A stretch of DNA of 64,000 nucleotides from Oscillospiraceae bacterium (GTDB taxonomy: Bacteria; Bacillota; Clostridia; Oscillospirales; Oscillospiraceae), in contig CACWIS010000001.1 of the NCBI GenBank assembly GCA_902761055.1, positions 1 through 64,000 of the forward strand, written 5' to 3'. Position numbers and translations under genes: made by a program. Shown here one piece after another: positions 1-7,324 of this stretch. Each line of letters begins with the position of its first letter. Position 1 is the stretch's first letter. The notes beneath the pieces were generated by a model. It saw only the letters and a program-made list of their open reading frames with translations, was not told where the DNA came from and ran no database searches.

Positions 1-3
1 ATG

Positions 4-9
4 CCTCCT
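4..9 (-). promoter_or_regulatory. Ribosome binding site of a gene starting off the left edge
   Basis: On the minus strand the sequence reads AAAAGGAGGCAT up to the window edge, a full AGGAGG Shine-Dalgarno. The start codon must lie just outside the window. With the promoter and CIRCE element about 90-125 bases upstream, the gene is probably groES or the first gene of the hrcA-grpE-dnaK operon (inference). Confidence 0.6.
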
Positions 10-87
10 TTTGCAATCACTATGTTTGTTACCTGAGCAAGGGGATGGAGGTCATCCATTCGATCTCTGTTCCTTTGTTCGATTATC

Positions 88-115
88 ATTATAGCACCGT
101 TTTTAGCACTGTCAA
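88..115 (-). promoter_or_regulatory. Sigma-A promoter overlapped by CIRCE
   Basis: Minus strand carries TTGACA (115-110) and TATAAT (93-88), both consensus, separated by 16 bases. It points leftward to the ribosome site at the window edge. The CIRCE operator covers the -35 hexamer and part of the spacer, so HrcA binding would block polymerase. Confidence 0.85.
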
Positions 116-129
116 GGTGAGAGTGCTAA
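103..129. promoter_or_regulatory. CIRCE heat-shock operator (HrcA site)
   Basis: TTAGCACTG-N9-GAGTGCTAA matches the CIRCE consensus TTAGCACTC-N9-GAGTGCTAA at 17 of 18 positions, with the exact 9-base spacer. CIRCE is the operator of the heat-shock repressor HrcA and normally precedes groES-groEL or hrcA-grpE-dnaK. Confidence 0.9.
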
Positions 130-226
130 AAGTGTGTGAACAATCATTGCATATTTTGTTAACTCGTACTCTTTCCCTGCGATTGCGGCTTTGGAAAAAG
201 GTCCAGGCGCTTTTGCAGTACAGCCT

Positions 227-385
227 TTACGTGCCTCTCGGTTCTTTGTTGTCGGTGACGGCTTCTTCGAATTGTACTTCGCTGCAGTCCTCCCAGTCCT
301 CCTGATATCCGCATCTTCGTAGGTAATCCTTTCCTCCATCAACGGCGCACGCGCCGCAGGAACAGTAGCCAATCAACCGGAAGCA
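227..385 (-). pseudogene. Decayed copy of a small Cys-rich (DUF7695-like) gene
   Basis: Reading the minus strand gives a peptide containing CSCGACAVDGG followed by YLRRCGYQEDWEDCSEV, nearly the same as the C-terminal half of the intact 69-residue protein at 5640-5849. An in-frame stop at 388-386 cuts it off, and the N-terminal half with the CxxC pair is absent. I read it as a truncated paralog, not a functional gene. The nucleotide match to the intact copy is clear over about 90 bases, so it arose by duplication of this family or by separate acquisition. Confidence 0.65.
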
Positions 386-546
386 TCATTGTAACACCTA
401 CATCGCTTTGAACTCGCGAACTCGGAAAGAACTCGGAAAGAATAAACTTTTCTGCCGGATGGTTGGATTATGTCTTTTCAAACGCGAGCATTTGCAGTAT
501 TCTTTTGTAAAGCGACAACATAGACAACATGAACGGAGGAAAAAGT

Positions 547-2088
547 ATGGCGGCAACATGGCTGAGCGACGCGGTCTTTTACGAGATCTATCCGCAGTCG
601 TTCTATGACAGCAACGGCGACGGGATCGGCGATCTCAACGGGATCCGGGAAAAGCTGGACTATATCAAAAGTCTCGGCTGCAACTCGCTTTGGATCAACC
701 CCTGCTACGACTCGCCCTTCAAGGACGCGGGCTATGACGTGCGCGACTACCGAAAGGTGGCGGCTCGCTACGGGACGAACGAGGATCTGATCCAACTCTT
801 CAACGCCGCGCACGAAAAGGGGATTCGCGTCCTGCTGGATCTGGTGCCGGGGCACACCTCGGAGGAGCATCCGTGGTTTCTGGAGAGCAAAAAGGCGGAG
901 CGGAACGAGTATTCCGACCGCTATATCTGGACGGACTTCTGGATCTGCGGCGCGCAGGGGATGCCCTACATCAGCGGCGAGAGCGAGCGGAGCGGCGCGT
1001 ACATCCTGAACTTTTTCAAGTGCCAGCCCGCGCTCAACTACGGCTTTCTGCACCGGACCGAGCCCTGGCAGCTGCCCGCGAACCACCCCGCCGCGATCGC
1101 GACCCGCGAGGCGCTCAAAGACATCATGCGCTTCTGGCTCAGCCGCGGCTGCGACGGCTTCCGCGTCGATATGGCCGACTCCCTCGTGAAAAACGACGAC
1201 GCGGACAAGAGCGCAACGAGCGCGGTCTGGCGCGATATCCGCCGGATGCTGGATCTGGAATTCCCGGAGGCGGTGCTGGTCTCGGAATGGGGACGGCCGC
1301 ATCAGTCGCTGCGCGCGGGCTTCGACGCGGACTTTTATCTGGACTGGCGCGGCAACGGCTACAGCACCCTGCTGCGAGATTACGAGAACCACGCCGGCGA
1401 AGACCACAGCTATTTCAAAAAGGACGCAGGCGGCAGCATCAACCGCTTCCTCGACGACTACCTGCGCCTGCTTGACGGCGCGAAGGGGCATGGCTACGTC
1501 TCCCTGATCACCGGAAACCACGACACGGTCCGGCTCCGGAAAACGCTGGAGGAAGCAGAGCTGAAGCTCGTTTATGCCTTCCTCTTTACCATGCCCGGCG
1601 TGCCCTTCCTCTATTACGGCGACGAGATCGGCATGCGCTATCTCGAGTTGCCCACAAAGGAGGGCGGCTATACCCGCACCGGCTCGCGCACGCCCATGCA
1701 GTGGTCGAGCGGGAAAAACCTCGGTTTTTCTTCCTCCGAGCCGGAAAAACTGTATCTGCCGGTCGATGCGTCCGACGACGCACCGACGGTTGCCGGGCAG
1801 GAGGGCGATCCCGACTCTCTTCTCTCCACGGTGCGCGCCCTGCTCGCTCTGCGCCACCGGGAAAAGGATCTGCAGGCGGATGCGGCGTTCCGTGCGGTCT
1901 GCACCGAGCCGGACAAGCCCTTCGTCTATCGGCGCGGAGAGCTGACGCTCGCGCTCAATCCGAGCGGGCGGACGCTCAGCGTGACCCTGCCCTTCGACGT
2001 CTCCAAAGCCCTGTATCAGATCGGCGAGGCGGAGCTCGACGGAAGACGGCTGAGCGTTTTGCCGCAGTCCTTTGCCGTCCTGCGCTGA
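547..2088 (+). CDS. GH13 alpha-amylase-family glycosidase
   Basis: A 513-residue cytoplasmic glycoside hydrolase of the alpha-amylase clan, acting on alpha-glucosidic bonds. It has all four GH13 regions: DLVPGHTS at 98-105 (the usual Asn-His is Gly-His here), GFRVD at 204-208 with the nucleophile Asp208, SEWG with the acid Glu247, and NHD at 324-326. The FYEIYPQSF opening and a QPALN motif near 160 are seen in oligo-glucosidase and trehalose-synthase-like members. No signal peptide is visible. ATG 547 follows GGAGG at 536-540; an in-frame ATG at 529 lacks a good ribosome site. It stands alone, with no sugar transporter or regulator nearby. The exact substrate cannot be read from the sequence. 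Confidence 0.9.
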   Translation: MAATWLSDAVFYEIYPQSFYDSNGDGIGDLNGIREKLDYIKSLGCNSLWINPCYDSPFKDAGYDVRDYRKVAARYGTNEDLIQLFNAAHEKGIRVLLDLVPGHTSEEHPWFLESKKAERNEYSDRYIWTDFWICGAQGMPYISGESERSGAYILNFFKCQPALNYGFLHRTEPWQLPANHPAAIATREALKDIMRFWLSRGCDGFRVDMADSLVKNDDADKSATSAVWRDIRRMLDLEFPEAVLVSEWGRPHQSLRAGFDADFYLDWRGNGYSTLLRDYENHAGEDHSYFKKDAGGSINRFLDDYLRLLDGAKGHGYVSLITGNHDTVRLRKTLEEAELKLVYAFLFTMPGVPFLYYGDEIGMRYLELPTKEGGYTRTGSRTPMQWSSGKNLGFSSSEPEKLYLPVDASDDAPTVAGQEGDPDSLLSTVRALLALRHREKDLQADAAFRAVCTEPDKPFVYRRGELTLALNPSGRTLSVTLPFDVSKALYQIGEAELDGRRLSVLPQSFAVLR

Positions 2089-2153
2089 AAGGCCTTGCGC
2101 ACGCTGCGCAGCGGTCGGGGCGGGAAAATGACAGAGTTTTGTAGGTTAGTCAA

Positions 2154-2531
2154 TCATACTTTACAGTCTGGAAAAGAAAAAAGAACGTCTTTGGGAGATC
2201 GCCAGTTGAGAGGGCGCATAGGGAAGTCGTTTTACTTTCTGTTCCAAGCAGAGAGCTGCTTTTGGAAGTCCTCAAAGGAATAGAACTTATGCGAGGCATA
2301 GAAGTATTCATTGTCTTTACGATGGCTTCTCTCAACCTTGCCGTTGTGCCTGGGCGTAAAGGGCTTTATGAGCTTATGACGAATACCGAGTTCCCGCAGT
2401 GTTCTTTCAAACAGTGTTTCTTTATTGGAGCATTGGGCGTTCAGACGATTGGTAAACTCGAAACCGTTGTCCGTCTGAACACACTCGATGGCATAAGGAA
2501 AGCGCTTCATACAATGCTTGTTTTGCTTACA
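2154..2531 (-). pseudogene. IS481-like transposase C-terminal remnant
   Basis: The minus strand encodes the end of a DDE integrase-type transposase: TDNGFEF, then KPFTPRHNGKVERSHRKDN, then FEDFQKQLSAWNRK. A TAA stop at 2234-2232 interrupts the frame where related proteins have Tyr, and translation past it gives NDFPMRPLNWRSPKDVLFSF, the usual family ending. The N-terminal part with the first catalytic Asp is missing. So this is a 5'-truncated relic with a nonsense mutation. Its upper limit abuts the stop codon of the neighbouring membrane-protein gene. Confidence 0.85.
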
Positions 2532-2990
2532 TCAAAAATTCTTTTCGCTCATTTTGCGGTTGATGGCGTCGAGCTTCCGCTTTATGGATGAATATTGTCC
2601 CAGCCAGATGGCGGCGTAAATCATAAGGAAAACGCCAAAGTAAAGCAGGACGCCGGAGACGCTGTGCTCCATCCAGTACATGCAATATGCGATCGGGAAG
2701 GTTGCCAGCGAGCAGACCAGCAGATGAGTAAGCGTCATTTTTGTCAGACTCCATTCCTCTCGCTCCCAGATAACCGACGCGCCGGCGAAGGCCGCGCCGT
2801 AAAGCAGGGAGCAGAGCGCTTGCAGGGTAACGGCGCTCAGCTCGCTGCCGCAGTCCGCCGCGAGTTCCGGCACGATCGCGCGATAGCTTCCTCCGCCGAG
2901 CGCGTAGGAGATAGCGATGGAAATGATCGTGCTTATTGCAAGGCCAATCGGCGCGCCGAGCAAAGCTCTCATAATGATCTTTTTCTTCAT
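2532..2990 (-). CDS. DUF3021 family membrane protein
   Basis: A 152-residue protein with four hydrophobic segments, typical of DUF3021 proteins, whose role is unknown but which are habitually encoded right after a LytTR-domain regulator. That is the case here, with a 10-base gap. I chose ATG 2990 (protein start MKKKIIM) because GAGGG lies a few bases upstream; a longer frame would run through the regulator gene. The stop codon lies exactly at the edge of the IS481 relic, so the natural C-terminus could have been altered. Confidence 0.8.
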   Translation of the reverse strand: MKKKIIMRALLGAPIGLAISTIISIAISYALGGGSYRAIVPELAADCGSELSAVTLQALCSLLYGAAFAGASVIWEREEWSLTKMTLTHLLVCSLATFPIAYCMYWMEHSVSGVLLYFGVFLMIYAAIWLGQYSSIKRKLDAINRKMSEKNF

Positions 2991-3000
2991 AGATAAACCC

Positions 3001-3441
3001 TCACAATCCCAATATTTCCTTGATTTTGGCAACATAGCGGCGGGAAACATAGCTCGTGCTGCCGTCAAGGAGGCTCACGCAAATCGTTCCGGCAAGCTGG
3101 AGATCGAAATGCCGCACCTTCTTCAAATTGATGATCTCAGAGTTGGAGATTCTAACGAAGTGGTTTCTCTTCAACTGATCTTCCAGCTCGTACAGCCGCA
3201 GCCGAAGCTGATATTCACCTTCTTTTGTGACTGCGAATACTTTTCCGCCCGAGGCATATACGCGCAAGATACTGTCCGGTTCGAGGACTTTCACCGTATC
3301 ATCCCGCATCCCTGCGAGCACATGCAGCTCGGGATCTGAGATCTTCCGGACGATTTCGTTGATTTCTTCCGTCACACGGTCGGTGAGAATGAGCAGCTTT
3401 GGTTCCTGCACCGTGCTGTCGATTTTGATTTCGACCTTCAA
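3001..3441 (-). CDS. LytTR-domain DNA-binding regulator
   Basis: A 146-residue transcription regulator with a C-terminal LytTR DNA-binding domain (about residues 45-146), recognisable from VTKEGEYQLRLRLYELE, HFVRISNSEIINL and YVSRRYVAKIKEIL. It has no receiver domain, so it is a stand-alone LytTR protein of the type paired with DUF3021. I prefer the TTG start at 3441, seven bases after GGAGGT (3454-3449); the in-frame GTG nine bases upstream overlaps the ribosome site. Regulators of this type usually control their own two-gene operon. Confidence 0.85.
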   Translation of the reverse strand: MKVEIKIDSTVQEPKLLILTDRVTEEINEIVRKISDPELHVLAGMRDDTVKVLEPDSILRVYASGGKVFAVTKEGEYQLRLRLYELEDQLKRNHFVRISNSEIINLKKVRHFDLQLAGTICVSLLDGSTSYVSRRYVAKIKEILGL

Positions 3442-3467
3442 TAACGCCACCTCCCTGGTACGCCTGT

Positions 3468-3496
3468 ATCATAATCTGCACGGCGTGCTTTGGCAA
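3468..3496 (-). promoter_or_regulatory. Promoter of the LytTR-DUF3021 operon
   Basis: Minus strand TTGCCA (3496-3491), 17-base spacer, TATGAT (3473-3468), placed just upstream of the GGAGGT ribosome site of the LytTR gene. Confidence 0.6.
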
Positions 3497-3630
3497 GCGA
3501 TTTACGATACTTGGTCGTTTTTGGGATATAAAAGGCAGATTTGTCTGCCTGCCCGGCGAGCCTTGCAGCACAGTCCTTGTCACACATCTCGAAGCAGGAA
3601 GCAAGGGTTAAGAGAAGCTCCCGCTAAAAG

Positions 3631-4027
3631 AATACAGCAATCCTTTTATGGCCAGACTGTCCGAAAATTGAGCTTCGGGCCGGAGACGGACTGCGTGCCG
3701 GTAAAGATGTTCGGAAATCTGACAGCGCCGGTGCAGAAGATTCCATACAATGCGCGGATCAGCCCGAGCAACCACACGCTGGACACGGGGCATGTGCCGA
3801 AAAAGAAGGTCGTCCTGAGGATACAGGACAACAAAGAAAAGTTAAAGCAGCGAATGTGCCTGTCAGAGCATCCCTTCGGAACGGTGAAGTGGTACCGAGG
3901 CGCACACTACCTGCTGTGCAAGGGAAAGACGAAAGCCGCGGCGGAGCTGGGACTGAGCTTTCTCGCGTATAACCTGACAAGAGCGATCAACATCGTGGGA
4001 GTCAGGTCATTGATTGCGGCCATGTGA
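3631..4027 (+). pseudogene. IS1182-like transposase C-terminal remnant
   Basis: The frame ends with KEKLKQRMCLSEHPFGTVK, then LLCKGKTKAAAELGLSFLAY, then NLTRAINIVGV, the C-terminal signature of IS1182-family DDE transposases. No catalytic N-terminal part and no start codon of its own are present; the open frame runs in from unrelated sequence. The 5' edge is approximate. The perfect inverted repeat at 4079-4115 just downstream may belong to the same element. Confidence 0.8.
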
Positions 4028-4078
4028 GCAGAGAATGCTCACTTTTTTCACGTAAAACAGCATACAGGCAAACAAAAA

Positions 4079-4115
4079 TGTCCGAAAACTCGCACTAAAA
4101 ACGAGTTTTCGGACA
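4079..4115. repeat. Perfect 14-bp inverted repeat after the IS1182 relic
   Basis: Arms TGTCCGAAAACTCG (4079-4092) and its exact complement (4102-4115) with a 9-base loop. It lies 52 bases past the transposase stop. It could be a transposon-end hairpin or a transcription stop; there is no strong T-run. Confidence 0.6.
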
Positions 4116-4125
4116 AATTGTGCCA

Positions 4126-4174
4126 AAGTACGCCCAAAAGGTACAAAACCGAGCTAAGTACGCCTAAAAGGTAC
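4126..4174. repeat. Two 19-base direct repeats, period 30
   Basis: AAGTACGCC-C/T-AAAAGGTAC occurs at 4126-4144 and 4156-4174 with one mismatch. A looser third copy, AAGTACAAACAAAAGTAC, sits at about 4635-4652, on the other side of the DUF5655 gene. Confidence 0.6.
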
Positions 4175-4209
4175 GCGCCGAACGGCTCGATAGACCGGAA
4201 TTGGGCAAC

Positions 4210-4587
4210 TTACTTTATTTCTGAAAACACATACGCCTGATGAATCCATGAGAAAAGCTCATCATCTATCTCATCCGCAGTTCCAATGACAATGTGAGTT
4301 GTCCATCTTCCAGGATACGGCTCTGTTTTTACTGCGACCCGATCAGAATCCAACGGGTAGGGCAATCCCAATGTGATTACAAGATAGGGACTTGGAAGCT
4401 CTGCTTTCTTTTTTACCCGTGCAAAGGACACGCAAGCGAATATATGCCTGTTTGAAAAGGAGATCTGTGTCTTCTGCACCCTCTTCTTTGCTGCAGGAAA
4501 CAACTCATAGATTTTGGTTTCAAATACTTCATATAACAGTAACGCCGATGGGTTCTTATCAAAAAACAGCAAGGTTTCAGTATCCAC
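4210..4587 (-). CDS. DUF5655-like small protein
   Basis: A 125-residue soluble protein matching a compact family that I know as DUF5655-type (KTQISFSNRHIFACVSF and KTEPYPGRWTTHIVIG are its characteristic stretches). Function unknown. GTG start at 4587, nine bases after a GAGGTG ribosome site. The gene stands between the 19-base direct repeats at 4126-4174 and a third repeat near 4635, next to an IS1182 relic, which suggests recent shuffling of this segment. Confidence 0.7.
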   Translation of the reverse strand: MDTETLLFFDKNPSALLLYEVFETKIYELFPAAKKRVQKTQISFSNRHIFACVSFARVKKKAELPSPYLVITLGLPYPLDSDRVAVKTEPYPGRWTTHIVIGTADEIDDELFSWIHQAYVFSEIK

Positions 4588-4753
4588 TATGTTTTCACCT
4601 CTTCAAATCCCGGTTTGTTGAAGCATAACTGCGCTAAGTACAAACAAAAGTACACCAGAGAAAAGAATTATGTAAACTCATCTCTCCGTGGAGTGTTCCC
4701 TGCAAGTATTTGCATGTACTCATAAAAGCTCTCGTTCACCTCATCCTTTCAGA

Positions 4754-5239
4754 TCACAGCCAGTCGGCAACCTTCTGTTTCGAGTTCTTCGCCTGAGAAC
4801 CCTTGACGGCGAGGCCGGGCTTCACGTCCGCACCTTTGCACAGCTTCTTGACATCGGAAACCATGCTGCCGAGGCCGGAGCCCTCGTGCGTACTGATAAC
4901 ACGCACAGTTTTTCCGCTGAAATCCAAACCTGTGAGCGCGGTCGCCATCTCCGGCGCGTAGGTACCCCAGTAGACCGGGCTCATGATGAAGACGGTATCG
5001 TAGGCGGAAATGTCCGCCAGCTTCTCCTTGATCGGCGCGTTGCCGATCCTTTTCTTTGCCTCTTTGATGCAGGTGTTGTAGTCCTTTGCATAGGGCACGG
5101 CCGGCTCAACCTTGAACATGTCTGCGCCGGTCAGCTCCTGCACAAATTCCGCGACGATCTCGGTGTTGCCTTTGTCGATCCAGCCGACTGCATAGTTCTC
5201 GTCGGCCCTGCTGAAATAGATGATCAGGCTCTTGCTCAT
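4754..5239 (-). CDS. Flavodoxin
   Basis: A 161-residue FMN-binding electron carrier. The N-terminus SLIIYFSRADENY is the phosphate-binding loop and VFIMSPVYWGTYAPEM carries the residues stacking on the flavin. It belongs to the flavodoxin-4-like group with the aromatic SPVYWG motif. The start ATG overlaps the stop of the upstream ABM-domain gene (ATGA), with AGGAGG-type ribosome site upstream, so the two are co-translated. The pair suggests a small quinone or oxidative-stress response unit. Confidence 0.9.
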   Translation of the reverse strand: MSKSLIIYFSRADENYAVGWIDKGNTEIVAEFVQELTGADMFKVEPAVPYAKDYNTCIKEAKKRIGNAPIKEKLADISAYDTVFIMSPVYWGTYAPEMATALTGLDFSGKTVRVISTHEGSGLGSMVSDVKKLCKGADVKPGLAVKGSQAKNSKQKVADWL

Positions 5240-5559
5240 TTTCGGATAAACCTCCTGTCTGCTTCGTTATCTTCCAGGCTCACATATCGCTCTACGGTCA
5301 TGTGCAGATCATATTTCTCCCGTAGCGCGGCGATGGTCGCCATCATGGGAGATGCATGGTGCGCGTCGATAGCCGCCTGATCCGCCCACGAATCGATCAG
5401 CAAGATCGTTTCCGGATCATCCAACGCCTGATAATACTCATACCGCATATTCCCCGGCTCGGACCGGATCAAGTCCACCGTGCCGGATGAGATCATCGCT
5501 TCCGCAAACGCCTTTGCCGATCCGTTTGTTCCTTTATATCGCAAATTAACGGTAATCAT
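5236..5559 (-). CDS. ABM-domain (quinol monooxygenase-like) protein
   Basis: A 107-residue alpha-beta-barrel protein of the antibiotic biosynthesis monooxygenase (ABM) / YgiN type, small dimers that oxidise quinols or similar aromatics without cofactor. Recognised from MITVNLRYKG, then GNMRYEYYQALDDPETILLIDSW and the HHASP turn. The ribosome site GGAGGT lies upstream of ATG 5559. First gene of a two-gene operon with flavodoxin; the promoter region contains a 12-bp perfect inverted repeat flanking the -10 box. Confidence 0.85.
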   Translation of the reverse strand: MITVNLRYKGTNGSAKAFAEAMISSGTVDLIRSEPGNMRYEYYQALDDPETILLIDSWADQAAIDAHHASPMMATIAALREKYDLHMTVERYVSLEDNEADRRFIRK

Positions 5560-5577
5560 CGGCGCACCTCCAGAACA

Positions 5578-5619
5578 ATCCCGAGTTGTCGGAATGGATT
5601 ATACCATACAACTCGGGAT
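5578..5619 (-). promoter_or_regulatory. Operator/promoter of the ABM-flavodoxin operon
   Basis: Perfect 12-bp inverted repeat ATCCCGAGTTGT (5578-5589) and its complement (5608-5619), separated by 18 bases that hold a minus-strand TATAAT (5603-5598). No strong -35 is visible. This layout fits a repressor or redox regulator of the HxlR or MarR type covering the -10 region; no such regulator is encoded next to it. Confidence 0.75.
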
Positions 5620-5639
5620 GTTGGAAGCTTGTATTGATC

Positions 5640-5849
5640 TCATTTCTCCGTTTCAGAGCGCAGCCATTTCACTTCACTGCAGTCTTCCCAGTCTTCAGGA
5701 TAGCCGCATCTTCGAAGATAGTTCTTTCCGCCGTCAACGGCGCACGCGCCACAAGAGCAAAAACGGAAATCGTGGACCGTCTCGCTCTCGATCACGTCTC
5801 TGCATTTTCTGCAGCGGATTCGGTTGTGAATTATTATACTCTTCATCAT
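5640..5849 (-). CDS. Small Cys-rich protein (DUF7695-like)
   Basis: A 69-residue protein with a zinc-ribbon-like pattern: CRKC at 13-16 and CSCGAC at 31-36, followed by AVDGG and YLRRCGYPEDWEDCSE. It resembles a widespread small clostridial family that I believe is catalogued as DUF7695; function unknown. Start is uncertain: two ATG codons at 5849 and 5846 lack a clear ribosome site. A truncated paralog is at 227-385. Confidence 0.65.
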   Translation of the reverse strand: MMKSIIIHNRIRCRKCRDVIESETVHDFRFCSCGACAVDGGKNYLRRCGYPEDWEDCSEVKWLRSETEK

Positions 5850-6120
5850 AATCGAAAAAATGAGATTTATAGAAATCAAAAGCGGTTTTCACCTTCTGAT
5901 TGTGACGGAATAAGATTGAGCAAGCTCTTTGAGGACTTCATCGATGCTCAGAGGGAGGTCACCGTCCTAACGGATTGCGAGACATTTTGCTATGTGATTT
6001 CGTCTGACCGCTGCCAACCAACATGATGGTCAGGAACGCATGCGATGGTGGATTATTGCTTTAGTATTTATCGCAGTATCTCCAGCTCGGCTAAAAGAAA
6101 CAAATAATTTCAAAAAGATA
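5850..6120. other. Non-coding stretch with possible coding relic
   Basis: No convincing gene. On the minus strand about 5889-5965 reads DGDLPLSIDEVLKELAQSYS and then a short tail before a stop, which looks protein-like, but an in-frame stop directly precedes it; it could be the end of a decayed gene. Confidence 0.35.
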
Positions 6121-6149
6121 TTGACACAAGATGTTTCGCGTAGTATATT
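6121..6149 (+). promoter_or_regulatory. Promoter of the LexA-like gene
   Basis: TTGACA (6121-6126), exact 17-base spacer, TATATT (6144-6149). The left arm of the operator overlaps the -35 box. Confidence 0.85.
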
Positions 6150-6172
6150 CTCATTACCGAAACAACTTGTGT
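6124..6172. promoter_or_regulatory. Inverted-repeat operator of the LexA-like repressor
   Basis: Arms ACACAAGATGTTTCG (6124-6138) and CGAAACAACTTGTGT (6158-6172) match in 14 of 15 positions with centres 34 bp apart, about three helical turns, on either side of the -10 box. Placement predicts autorepression by the gene at 6191. Confidence 0.7.
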
Positions 6173-6190
6173 TTTTATTTGGAGGCGCTT

Positions 6191-6799
6191 ATGCGACGGA
6201 TTGATCCATCGAAAAAAGAAATCATCGCGGAATATATCGACAAGCATTTTTGCGAGCACGATGAGATTCCGTCTGTGCGTGACATCGTAGAAGGCACGGG
6301 GATTCCTCTTTCCACCGTGCACCGTTATCTCATTTCCATGCGCGAGGACGGATCGCTGGATTACTCCGGCCGCCGCACCGCGCGCACAAAATTGATGGAG
6401 GACGCGGCGCCGATCCACGCGCTGCAGGTGCTCGGGACCGTCGCCTGCGGCCCAGGACAGGAAGAGGAACAGCGCTTCATCGAGTACATCCGTATGCCGG
6501 AGAGTTTAGTCGAGAAGGGAGACTTCTTTGCGCTGATCGCCAAAGGTGAGAGCATGATTGGTGCGGGCATCTTCCCCGGAGATTATGTTTTTGTGAAGCG
6601 TCAGCAGACAGCCAACGAGGGCGATCTCGTCATCGCGCTGTTTGATGGAAAGAACAATCTGAAGAAACTTGGCTTCGATCAGAAGAACAAAAAGTTTATT
6701 CTTCATTCCTGCAACCCCGATGCGAAAACATATCCCGATATTATCGTGGATGAACTTCAGATCCAAGGCGTTGTGAAGGGATCGTATCATAAGCATTGA
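6191..6799 (+). CDS. LexA-like S24 self-cleaving repressor
   Basis: A 202-residue repressor. The N-terminal part (about 8-65) is a LexA-type winged helix (IPSVRDIVEGTGIPLSTVHRY). The C-terminal part is a peptidase S24 domain: cleavage site V-A-C-G at 84-87 (Cys-Gly where LexA has Ala-Gly), nucleophile Ser121 in GESMIGAG, and general base Lys158 in NNLKK. It should bind DNA as a dimer and inactivate itself upon RecA filament signalling. ATG 6191 follows GGAGG at 6181. The operator over its promoter indicates autoregulation. It may be a second LexA that controls accessory genes; whether the host has another cannot be seen here. Confidence 0.88.
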   Translation: MRRIDPSKKEIIAEYIDKHFCEHDEIPSVRDIVEGTGIPLSTVHRYLISMREDGSLDYSGRRTARTKLMEDAAPIHALQVLGTVACGPGQEEEQRFIEYIRMPESLVEKGDFFALIAKGESMIGAGIFPGDYVFVKRQQTANEGDLVIALFDGKNNLKKLGFDQKNKKFILHSCNPDAKTYPDIIVDELQIQGVVKGSYHKH

Positions 6800-6821
6800 G
6801 TACGGAGGCAACAGAACGAAA

Positions 6822-7094
6822 TTGAAAAACGCCATCGCAGAAGATCGTCTTCGACTTCCTTCTTTCGATTGCCCGAATCCAAATTGCCGCGCAAAGAATC
6901 TTGTCTTTGCCGCCAGTGCGGAGGCAAGAAATCATGCAAAGCTTGTTCCGGTGAAAGATGTTCCCGCACAAATCGCGATCGATTTCATCGTGTGCTGTCC
7001 GAAATGCAAGCAGCAGTTTGCTATGATTCGGGATATAAAAACGATGCGTATCCCATTAGATGCGATTTCTCTTTACGGCAGAGTTGCCACCTGA
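6822..7094 (+). CDS. Small zinc-ribbon-like hypothetical protein
   Basis: A 90-residue protein with two cysteine pairs, CPNPNC near 18-23 and CCPKC near 60-64, likely one zinc site. I do not recognise the family. It starts 22 bases after the LexA-like gene, so it is probably co-transcribed. The TTG start is 13 bases after GGAGG, longer than usual, so the start is uncertain. Being under the repressor's control would make it a candidate damage-induced gene. Confidence 0.55.
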   Translation: MKNAIAEDRLRLPSFDCPNPNCRAKNLVFAASAEARNHAKLVPVKDVPAQIAIDFIVCCPKCKQQFAMIRDIKTMRIPLDAISLYGRVAT

Positions 7095-7154
7095 ACGAAC
7101 TGAATACTTTGGCATAGTGAGCCGTCCTCCCACCCGTGAATGTGGAAGCAAAGG

Positions 7155-7225
7155 GCAGGTATCAAGTCCAAAAAAGAATCACGCAGCATGTTTGTTGCGC
7201 GTGATCTTTGGCTTGATGCCTGCTC
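7155..7225. repeat. Long imperfect hairpin
   Basis: The segment 7155-7184 folds back on 7199-7225: GCAGG/CCTGC, ATCAAG/CTTGAT, CCAAA/TTTGG and ATCACGC/GCGTGAT pair in order, with a 14-base loop and small bulges. A TTGTTTTTTC run follows at 7226-7235, so it could end transcription rightward. It lies between the zinc-ribbon gene and the mobilization region. Confidence 0.6.
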
Positions 7226-7324
7226 TTGTTTTTTCAGTTTTTACATGAGCGTGACTTTTTTCGACAGCATTTTTTATCAAAAATCTGTTAGATTCGGAAG
7301 AAGAAACGTGAAAAAACGGAGTGC

